Made by a program: the position numbers and the translations under genes. A stretch of DNA of 6,830 nt from Actinomycetes bacterium (GTDB lineage Bacteria > Actinomycetota > Thermoleophilia > Solirubrobacterales > Solirubrobacteraceae): contig JAEXXR010000609.1 in the NCBI GenBank assembly GCA_023405705.1, forward strand, positions 1 to 6,830, in the 5' to 3' direction. Below the pieces are notes generated by a model, which worked only from the letters and a program-made list of their open reading frames with translations, was not told the DNA's origin and did no database searches. This document shows positions 1 to 5,675 of the stretch, piece after piece; within the stretch, counting starts at the first letter, position 1; each line of letters opens with the position of its first letter.

Positions 1-2
1 GC

Positions 3-113
3 CTCCAGGGCCTCGCCGACCGCGTCGGCGCCGCCGGCGGCACGCTCCACGTGGAGAGCGCCCCCGGCGCCGGCACCACCGTCACCGCCGACCTGCCGGC
101 GACGCCGGCCTAA
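3..113 (+). CDS. C-terminal fragment of a sensor histidine kinase (HATPase_c domain end)
   Basis: Only the last 36 codons are in the window and the gene begins upstream of base 1. The reading frame starting at base 3 gives a tail opening LQGLADRVGAAGGTLHVES and ending in TAA at 111-113. The pattern 'GLxxRVxAxGGxLxVxSxPGxGTxVxAxLP' is the classic end of the GHKL/HATPase_c ATP-binding domain in NarL-family (HisKA_3) histidine kinases. The GAGTT segment is the last glycine-rich ATP-lid/strand motif. Such kinases autophosphorylate on a histidine and pass the phosphate to a response regulator. The neighbouring regulator at 110-766 is the obvious partner candidate, although it is on the opposite strand. 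The sensory and dimerisation parts are not visible, so the signal is unknown. Confidence 0.85.
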   Translation, partial: LQGLADRVGAAGGTLHVESAPGAGTTVTADLPATPA

Positions 114-766
114 CCCGCCCGCAGCAGCTGCAGCACGGCCATCACGCGGCGGTGCTCGGTCGGCTCGTCGGCGACGCCGAGCTTGTGGAAGATCCGCGTC
201 GCGTGCTTCTCGACGCCGGCGCCGCTGAGGCCGAGCAGCTCGGCGATGCCGCGGTTCGACTTGCCCTCCGCCATCAGCCCGAGCACCTCGCGCTCGCGCG
301 GGGTGAGGGCGTCGAGCGGGTCGTCGGCGCGGCGGCGCCCGACCATCCGCGAGACGACCTCGGGGTCGAGCGCCGAGCCGCCCGCGGCGACCCGCTCGAT
401 CGCGTCGGCGAAGGCGTCGACGTCGATCACGCGGTCCTTCAGCAGGTAGCCGACGCCGGACGCGTCCTCGCCGACGAGGTCGAGCGCGTACCGCTCCTCG
501 AGGAACTGCGACAGCACGACGATCGCGACCTCGGGCAGCTCCTGTCGCAGCGCGATCGCCGCCCGCAGCCCGTCGTCGGTGTTGTCGGGCGGCATCTGCA
601 CGTCGACGATCGCCACGTCGGGCTTGTGCGCGCGGACCTTGCGCATCAGCTCCGCGGCGTCGCCGGCCTGCGCGACGACCTCCATCCCCGCGTCCTCCAG
701 CAGCCGCGCGATCCCGGAGCGCAGCAGCACCTGGTCCTCGGCGATCAGCACGCGGGTCGGCGACAT
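110..766 (-). CDS. NarL/FixJ-family response regulator (REC + LuxR-type HTH)
   Basis: A complete 218-residue regulator. The N-terminal receiver domain (about residues 4-120) has the acidic pair E10-D11, the phospho-acceptor D55 in VAIVDVQMPP, S86 in the VVLS strand and the conserved K110 in GYLLKD. The C-terminal LuxR-type helix-turn-helix (about 152-197) starts LTPREREVLGLMAEGKSN and contains the recognition-helix segment GLSGAGVEKHATRIFHKLG. The length (about 215 residues) is normal for the family. The start is ATG at 766-764, because the receiver domain begins immediately after it (MSPTRVLIAED). An in-frame GTG at 844 would add 26 residues without family resemblance. No Shine-Dalgarno sequence is seen, and a TACTGT hexamer 7 bases upstream suggests a leaderless mRNA. 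The stop codon overlaps that of the kinase fragment at 3-113. The regulated genes cannot be read from the sequence. Confidence 0.95.
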   Translation of the reverse strand: MSPTRVLIAEDQVLLRSGIARLLEDAGMEVVAQAGDAAELMRKVRAHKPDVAIVDVQMPPDNTDDGLRAAIALRQELPEVAIVVLSQFLEERYALDLVGEDASGVGYLLKDRVIDVDAFADAIERVAAGGSALDPEVVSRMVGRRRADDPLDALTPREREVLGLMAEGKSNRGIAELLGLSGAGVEKHATRIFHKLGVADEPTEHRRVMAVLQLLRAG

Positions 767-773
767 GACGCGG

Positions 774-779
774 ACAGTA
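774..779 (-). promoter_or_regulatory. Candidate -10 hexamer for a leaderless response-regulator transcript
   Basis: Read on the minus strand this is TACTGT, a TANNNT -10 hexamer. Seven bases separate it from the ATG at 766, which puts the expected transcription start on the start codon itself. No convincing -35 box is found 16-18 bases further upstream. The support is spacing plus the absence of a Shine-Dalgarno sequence. Confidence 0.4.
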
Positions 780-824
780 GGGGGTCCTGACCGGCCATGC
801 CACGCGGTCGGTTGTCCCCGCCCG

Positions 825-836
825 TGAGTGAACTCA
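825..836. repeat. Short inverted repeat TGAGT-GA-ACTCA in the divergent intergenic region
   Basis: Five-base perfect arms (825-829 and 832-836) around a 2-base spacer. It lies between the response-regulator start and the promoter of the downstream operon, so it could be an operator. Arms this short occur by chance and no known regulator is recognised. Confidence 0.25.
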
Positions 837-853
837 GCTTGCACTGGCTCTCA

Positions 854-885
854 ATCACGACAAAGCGTTGATCATCGACAAAACG
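854..885. repeat. Tandem imperfect direct repeat CGACAAA-R-CG, 18-bp period, overlapping the -35 region
   Basis: CGACAAAGCG at 858-867 recurs as CGACAAAACG at 876-885 (9 of 10 identical). ATCA precedes both copies (854-857 and 871-874). The block is the most AT-rich stretch of the intergenic region and overlaps the proposed -35 at 868-873. It may be an operator for the ATPase/deaminase operon; the binding factor is unknown. Confidence 0.35.
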
Positions 886-896
886 GCGCATAGGGT
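868..896 (+). promoter_or_regulatory. Candidate sigma70-type promoter of the ATPase/deaminase operon
   Basis: TTGATC (868-873; 4 of 6 matches to TTGACA) is followed after exactly 17 bases by TAGGGT (891-896), a TANNNT -10. Transcription would begin near 903, leaving about 20 bases of leader containing AGGA at 911-914 before the GTG at 924. A second -10-like hexamer, TAGGAT at 910-915, ends 8 bases before that GTG and could give a leaderless start instead, but it lacks a -35 at normal spacing. The same TAGGGT hexamer is used by the promoter at 5640-5669. Confidence 0.5.
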
Positions 897-897
897 C
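886..897 (+). repeat. Left copy of a 12-bp near-repeat flanking the rdrAB operon
   Basis: GCGCATAGGGTC here matches GCGCCTAGGGTC at 5659-5670 at 11 of 12 positions. Both copies contain the TAGGGT -10 hexamer. The match may reflect a shared promoter element or the footprint of insertion or promoter duplication. Confidence 0.4.
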
Positions 898-923
898 CGG
901 TCTGCGGCCTAGGATGCCCACGT

Positions 924-3359
924 GTGCGAAATGAGATGCCGTCCTGGCTTGGTGACGCGATGAATGCACCCTACGAGGGGCTCCCGTCCGGCGAGTGGTC
1001 GCTGCCATATTCGGGCGAGGCGCCTGCGGCGCTTGCTCAAGAGATCGAGCGAACGTTCAGACTGACGCGCGGATTGGCTCCGCGCGCGAACGGCGCTGAG
1101 ATGGCGGTGCCCGATCGCCCGCGAGTCGTGACCATCCTCGGCGATCGCGGCATGGGCAAGTCAACGGTCCTGCGCTTCGCTCTGCGCATGCTGAGGACCG
1201 AACCCTCGTGCGTCGTCCTGCCGGTCATCGACCCTGAGTCGTTCGCGATCGGCGACAGTCTTGCCGGATGGGTGCTCGCTCAGCTGGAGCAGGAGATCGA
1301 GGCTGAAGCGGGCGTCGCATGGAGAGAGAAGCACCTCGGAGTCCACCTGCAGGAACTGGCCCGCAACCTCGCGGTTCGCGGGAGCGCGTTCCTCCCCGGT
1401 CTGGAACAGCGCGGACTCACGTTCGAGGACTTCGGCCGCGACGCGGTGAAGCTGCCGCGCCGCGGGGTGCACATCGGATCGGACTGGGCGAGCCTGCTCG
1501 ATGGGATCGCGGAGGCGCGAGGTGAACGCTTCATGCAACTCGTGCTGGCTGTCGACGATGCGGACCTTGCGCCCGATCTCTTGCCGTCGATCGTCCGAGA
1601 CGCCCAATTGCTGGGGGCGAGCCCGCGAACTGCGCTGATCTTCGCGGCTCATCGTTCGACGCTGCGCCGTTCCCTCGAGATCGGACTGCTGACTAGCTAC
1701 GGCTCAGCAGGGGCGACGGCGCTCGAACAGGGCTTGCTCACCGCAGCCGAATTGCGCGACACCGTCGACCGGCGGTTCGTCAAGAGCTTCCCGCGCTCGC
1801 TCCGCGTGGAGTTGGAAGCGCTCGAGTTCGACGAACGCCTGCGCTTCACGCCGCTCGGCGAGGCCCAGCCGATCATCGACGTGCTTCGCAGATTCTCGAT
1901 GACGGACGTCGGATACGCGAGCCTCGCAGACATCTTCGAGATCCGCTCAGAAAGCGGCGCCGTCTTGGGGCCCTCTGGATACTCCGGGGTTCTGTCCGAG
2001 AACGCACGCGATCTCCGGCAGCTCCATGAGGCCCTGACGGAGATAGACCCTGACAGCGGTGAGGCCGCGGCCGCCAGGGCCCTGACGATGATCCTCAGAC
2101 ATGGTCTCGAGGCATCGCGGGGTCAGCTGCCGAGCGAGCGTCCGCAACTGCTTCAGTTCGGTGTGAACGAACACGGGTTGTCAACCGTCTCGTTCGACCT
2201 TCGCGACATCAACTTCGGAACGACCACCGGTCACGGGCATGTGATCTATCGCGAGGACAGAGACGAGGACAGAGCGCTTCACGCAAGAATCATCCTTGCC
2301 CGCGTATTCATCGAGTTCTATGCCTATGACGCGATGGGCGCGGACAGAGAATTGACGCGTGCCAACAAGCTTCCGGACCAGATCGCGTGTCTCCTTTATC
2401 TCGCATGGGAAAGCGCACAGGACCGACAGGACGGCGCGCTCCTGCCCTTGGCCCGCCTCAACCGCGGGGTCGTGGCGCCTGGGGGTGCGACGTGGGCGCG
2501 GCAGGTCACCGACGGGCGCGACGAGACGAAATGGACGTACTGGACGGTGCCGGACTGGGAGACGTTCTCGGATTACTTCGTGTTTCATTGGGGGTGGGAG
2601 AAGCTGCACACGGTACTCGCGAAGGTCGAGCCGGAGGGCTTCGCGCTCGTCGAGTTTCTCGTCCTGTGCCATCTGCAACTGGTAATCGCGACACAATCGA
2701 ACCGACGCGTTCCTGACGCGATCGCAGAGATCTCGGCGGCCAAGATCGTGGAGGTGACCAGGTCGGACGAATGGGAAGCGCAGCGCGCCCGGATGGTGAG
2801 AGAGCTGCTCGCCGCGACAGCTGAGCTGCTGGAGCGTTCGCGCGAACGAGCCTCTAATCGCGACCTGGAGTTCGTGGTGTGGTTCGAGGGACTGTTCCCC
2901 CTGCTCTCCTCTCGTCTCTTCTGCAGCGAGGCACTCGCTGACGAGTTGCGCTCGTTCTGGAAGGAGAACGTCGAGCCGGAATACACCGACTACGCCAGAC
3001 GTAGCATCGCGGATCAGGCTGCCCAGCATTTGCACAGCGACGTCTCGATCGCGGACATAGAGCTTCTGCGCAGCCTCGGTGAAGACGCTCGCGCCACGAG
3101 CCTGGAAGGGCTCCGAGCACAGTTGCAGGAGACCGACGAGAACGACCGGGCAACGCTTCTGCAGCTGCTCGAGCAACACAATGTCTCGGCGCGGATAGTC
3201 TCGTCCCTGCGCGAGATGGGCGCGACACGCGACGTGCTGCTCGGTCTCACTGCTGTGAACGTACGGCCCGAGGTCATCGCCGACATCGCGCGCCTCTTCC
3301 CGCCGCAGGACGCTGCCTCGGCCGGTGAGCCGCGTGGTGCGGATGTCGTGAGCGGATGA
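924..3359 (+). CDS. rdrA: RdrA-like P-loop ATPase of a RADAR-type anti-phage defence system
   Basis: An 811-residue soluble protein with no signal peptide or membrane segment. The N-terminal NTPase domain has a perfect Walker A, GDRGMGKST (residues 73-81), and a Walker B, LVLAVDDAD (about 206-214, acidic pair D211/D212). It is followed by a sensor-1-like strand, ALIFAAHRST (237-246). Residues from about 270 on are predominantly helical and resemble no enzyme that I recognise. They include an aromatic patch with six tryptophans between W524 and W558. The downstream partner, overlapping by ATGA, is a giant adenosine-deaminase-fold protein. That pairing identifies this gene as RdrA, the ATPase half of RADAR, which in characterised systems forms a ring and docks on the deaminase shell. 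The start is GTG 924 (AGGA 9 bases upstream); ATG at 936 or 960 is possible. The family call rests on the partner and architecture, because AAA+/STAND ATPases alone are not diagnostic. Confidence 0.85.
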   Translation: MRNEMPSWLGDAMNAPYEGLPSGEWSLPYSGEAPAALAQEIERTFRLTRGLAPRANGAEMAVPDRPRVVTILGDRGMGKSTVLRFALRMLRTEPSCVVLPVIDPESFAIGDSLAGWVLAQLEQEIEAEAGVAWREKHLGVHLQELARNLAVRGSAFLPGLEQRGLTFEDFGRDAVKLPRRGVHIGSDWASLLDGIAEARGERFMQLVLAVDDADLAPDLLPSIVRDAQLLGASPRTALIFAAHRSTLRRSLEIGLLTSYGSAGATALEQGLLTAAELRDTVDRRFVKSFPRSLRVELEALEFDERLRFTPLGEAQPIIDVLRRFSMTDVGYASLADIFEIRSESGAVLGPSGYSGVLSENARDLRQLHEALTEIDPDSGEAAAARALTMILRHGLEASRGQLPSERPQLLQFGVNEHGLSTVSFDLRDINFGTTTGHGHVIYREDRDEDRALHARIILARVFIEFYAYDAMGADRELTRANKLPDQIACLLYLAWESAQDRQDGALLPLARLNRGVVAPGGATWARQVTDGRDETKWTYWTVPDWETFSDYFVFHWGWEKLHTVLAKVEPEGFALVEFLVLCHLQLVIATQSNRRVPDAIAEISAAKIVEVTRSDEWEAQRARMVRELLAATAELLERSRERASNRDLEFVVWFEGLFPLLSSRLFCSEALADELRSFWKENVEPEYTDYARRSIADQAAQHLHSDVSIADIELLRSLGEDARATSLEGLRAQLQETDENDRATLLQLLEQHNVSARIVSSLREMGATRDVLLGLTAVNVRPEVIADIARLFPPQDAASAGEPRGADVVSG

Positions 3360-3361
3360 TG
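3350..3361 (+). promoter_or_regulatory. ATGA stop/start overlap coupling rdrA and rdrB translation
   Basis: The rdrA stop TGA (3357-3359) lies inside ATGA, whose ATG (3356-3358) starts rdrB. A second in-frame ATG follows at once (3359-3361). Only a weak purine stretch, GTGAGCGG, precedes the start, so rdrB expression probably depends on ribosomes finishing rdrA. This suggests the two proteins are made in a fixed ratio. Confidence 0.7.
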
Positions 3362-5587
3362 AGAGGCTGGTGGGGGGTGGACCTTGCGGCCTACCTGCTC
3401 AGTCCGCTTGAGCGGCTCGGTGGCGTGAAGCCGTGGAAGTTGGACGAGCAGGGAGAGGTCGGCGAGTGGATCCGCCGGACCGAGATGTCTTGGAGCCCGG
3501 GCTTGGCGGACCATCGGAATCCGCCGTGGCTGCGCTTGCGCAGCTGCGGGTCTGACGCCGAACTCGTCCTCGCAGCTCTGGAGGAGGCGGCGCACGAGAT
3601 CAAGACGGCCGATCCGCGGTCGCCCATCCACGTCATCGCGCGTCAGCGGCTCCCTCGCACCACGTTGATGTCCTTTCTCGGCGCTGACGCGTCACAGGCC
3701 ATCGACTATCCGTGCGCGGACATCCATGTGCACCAAGGAGCTGCGCTGCCGCTCGAAGTCGTTCTCCATGCCGTCGCATCGCAGATGACGTCCGCCAGCG
3801 ACGCGGGGCAGACGATGAAGGTGCTGTGTGACATCGACGGTACGCAGTTCGACCCCTGTCCGCTCCTGCTCGCGATGCGGGCGTTGCTCGAACTCCATCC
3901 GGAATGGCCGGCGTCGTTGGGGTACGCGCTGCAGGCTGCGAAAGGCTCGGCCGAGTCTGGCGACCAGCTGCGCGAATTGCTGGACTTCGACCGGCCGTCT
4001 GGTCGCCTGCCGGACCTCGAAGCCGTGATCGGCATCAAGGAAGATGCGAGAGCGCGGTGGACGGATGCACGTCGCGTCGCGCTCTACCGCATCGAAGCGA
4101 TCATGCTGGGTGCGATCAGCCAGCGCGCCCCCGGGCTTGACGTCTTCGTCGACCTGTTCGAGAGACTGTCTTCGCTGCGGCGTGAGCGCTTTCCGAAGGA
4201 GCGATACTTCGAGCAGGCTATTCGGGTCCACTGCAAGCAATCGACGACGCTGCGAGCGATGGAGCTGCGGCTGGGAGAGTCGATTCACTCAGTTGTGCGC
4301 AGCCGTGCCGAGAGCCTCGCGGCAGAGTACCTGTTCGCCTTGTCGGGCTATCACGCATTTGCGGTGGCCCAGGACGATCCGGTGCGAGTGACGTTTCCCC
4401 TGGGTCTCGTGAAGACGAAGTCGGCCACGGCGAGCCGCCCCGAACCCGAACACTGGCGTTTCGATCCAGGTGGCATCTACGACATCGTCGAGTCCCTGAT
4501 CGAGATACTCGAGGCATGCCCGAGCGTGGCTCCGTTCGTTGACGGGCTGGATGTCTGCGGGCGGGAGGAAGACGTTCCGAACTGGCTGTTCGCGCCGGCC
4601 TTCGAGCGGTTCGCGCGGTGGAGCACGAGCCGCCGGCGCGTCATGACCTGCCGCTTCCACGCCGGAGAGTTCCAGGCGAGCCCGTTGCACGGATTGCGGC
4701 GAATCGCCGAGGTTCTGGATTTCAGAATCGCTCGCAGCACGCCGTTGCGGATCGGGCATGCACTCGCCCTGCGATCCGACGACTGGACCCGGCTGGAGGA
4801 ACAGCCGATCGACGAACTGCTCGACGATCTCGTCTGGGCGCTCTCGGAGCTGCGAGCGATGGATGGGGTGAGCGCTGAACTCGAACGTGCGCTCGAGCGA
4901 GGCGTGTACGACGCGCTGCCGAAGGTGTACCCCTCGGCGGAACGTCTCGGCGCCGGCGTGAGAGAGCTTCAGGAGGCCTACCGGGCTCGTCAGAACCCCG
5001 TGACGCTCGAGCGGATCGGCTTTCTCCAGCGGACCGACGGACGCTTGTCGTTCGCCGACTACCGACCTTCACCTGACGACTGCAGCATCGTCGAACGGCT
5101 CGTGATCGAGCACCTTGCGCGACGGACCTCCGAGCTGCCCCGCGCGAAAGCGCATTTCGAGTGGTTGGGTCCGCTTCAGCTGCATCTGGCGGAGGCGTAT
5201 CGTTTGCTCGCGCGAGACCTCGCGGAACGCATGCGGTGGCGTGGCGCGGTGATCGAGGTGTGCCCGACGTCGAACGTCCTCGTCGGCGGCATCCGAGGGT
5301 ACGGGGGGCATCCGCTCGCGCAGTTGATCGATGACGGCAACGTCGTTGCGGTTGGAAGCGACGATCCGTCAATGTTCCACGCGTTTGCCGCGGACGAGAT
5401 TGCCGCGACCCGGGATTTCATGGGGCTGAGCCGGCGACGGGCAGCACGACTGCAAGCGTCTGCGATCGAGCTGGTCGGCCCCGACATCGATGGCGAAGAG
5501 GTGACCGCGATGCTCTGCACTGCGATCGACGACCTGCGAGAGCTGGCTCCGGCGGCGCTCAGCGGAGCAGTTGCCGAGAGCCGATGA
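3356..5587 (+). CDS. rdrB: RdrB-like adenosine deaminase of a RADAR-type anti-phage defence system
   Basis: A 743-residue protein of the metal-dependent adenosine deaminase superfamily, about twice the size of ordinary ADA (about 350 residues). All hallmark residues are visible: metal ligands H124 and H126 (DIHVHQG), H435 with catalytic E438 (FHAGEF), catalytic H468 (LRIGHAL), metal ligand D669 and D670 (VGSDDPSMF). The supporting motifs EVCPTSN (634-640) and GHPL (651-654) are also present. Compared with mouse ADA (H15/H17, H214, E217, H238, D295/D296), it has about 120 extra N-terminal residues, about 110 inserted between the HxH and HAGE motifs, and about 145 between the GH and DD motifs. 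Such a split, expanded deaminase behind an ATPase gene matches RdrB of RADAR, reported to convert adenosine to inosine in RNA and/or ATP/dATP. The start is the ATG overlapping the rdrA stop; the next codon is also ATG. The protein is presumably cytosolic. A divergent housekeeping deaminase is unlikely given the context. Confidence 0.9.
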   Translation: MMRGWWGVDLAAYLLSPLERLGGVKPWKLDEQGEVGEWIRRTEMSWSPGLADHRNPPWLRLRSCGSDAELVLAALEEAAHEIKTADPRSPIHVIARQRLPRTTLMSFLGADASQAIDYPCADIHVHQGAALPLEVVLHAVASQMTSASDAGQTMKVLCDIDGTQFDPCPLLLAMRALLELHPEWPASLGYALQAAKGSAESGDQLRELLDFDRPSGRLPDLEAVIGIKEDARARWTDARRVALYRIEAIMLGAISQRAPGLDVFVDLFERLSSLRRERFPKERYFEQAIRVHCKQSTTLRAMELRLGESIHSVVRSRAESLAAEYLFALSGYHAFAVAQDDPVRVTFPLGLVKTKSATASRPEPEHWRFDPGGIYDIVESLIEILEACPSVAPFVDGLDVCGREEDVPNWLFAPAFERFARWSTSRRRVMTCRFHAGEFQASPLHGLRRIAEVLDFRIARSTPLRIGHALALRSDDWTRLEEQPIDELLDDLVWALSELRAMDGVSAELERALERGVYDALPKVYPSAERLGAGVRELQEAYRARQNPVTLERIGFLQRTDGRLSFADYRPSPDDCSIVERLVIEHLARRTSELPRAKAHFEWLGPLQLHLAEAYRLLARDLAERMRWRGAVIEVCPTSNVLVGGIRGYGGHPLAQLIDDGNVVAVGSDDPSMFHAFAADEIAATRDFMGLSRRRAARLQASAIELVGPDIDGEEVTAMLCTAIDDLRELAPAALSGAVAESR

Positions 5588-5639
5588 GCGCCCGTCGCTT
5601 GGCTGGTGGCCCTCGCGAGCGCATATCTGGACAGGCGGC
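5588..5639. other. Short spacer after rdrB with no recognisable terminator
   Basis: The rdrB stop is followed by about 50 bases before the next promoter. An 8-base palindrome, CTCGCGAG (5612-5619), is present, but there is no long stem or T-run. I do not see a convincing intrinsic terminator, so read-through into the next gene is possible. Confidence 0.4.
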
Positions 5640-5669
5640 TTGACAGATTGGCGAGGCCGCGCCTAGGGT
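5640..5669 (+). promoter_or_regulatory. Strong sigma70-type promoter for a leaderless GH43 transcript
   Basis: A consensus -35 TTGACA (5640-5645), an 18-base spacer, then TAGGGT (5664-5669). Six bases follow the -10 before the ATG at 5676, so the predicted transcription start falls on the start codon. No Shine-Dalgarno sequence is present. This is the best promoter match in the window and it supports the chosen gene start. Confidence 0.7.
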
Positions 5670-5670
5670 C
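5659..5670 (+). repeat. Right copy of the 12-bp near-repeat flanking the rdrAB operon
   Basis: GCGCCTAGGGTC, in the same orientation as the left copy at 886-897 with one mismatch. It covers the -10 hexamer of the GH43 promoter. Confidence 0.4.
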
Positions 5671-5675
5671 GCGCC

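Noticed and set aside
152..790. 212-residue plus-strand open frame opposite the response regulator
   Set aside because: It is the complementary-strand shadow of a clearly recognised REC-HTH protein.
767..844. Longer response-regulator start (GTG at 844, 26 extra residues)
   Set aside because: The extension has no receiver-domain similarity. The ATG at 766 gives a standard N-terminus and a well-placed -10 hexamer.
2181..3179. 332-residue open frame on the minus strand inside rdrA
   Set aside because: It is an antisense shadow of a GC-rich gene, with low-complexity Arg/Leu-rich translation, no recognisable domain, and a sense frame that has clear motifs.
4722..5372. 216-residue minus-strand open frame inside rdrB
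   Set aside because: Arg/Ser/Pro-rich shadow ORF with no start signals, lying over the coding region that carries the EVCPTSN and SDDP motifs.
3356..5587. Reading the deaminase as a housekeeping adenosine or AMP deaminase
   Set aside because: It is about twice the usual size with large internal insertions, is translationally coupled to a P-loop ATPase, and has atypical composition. These fit RdrB rather than purine salvage.
5588..5639. Possible intrinsic terminator after rdrB
   Set aside because: Only the 8-base palindrome CTCGCGAG and a 4-base CGCT/AGCG pairing are seen, with no T-run.
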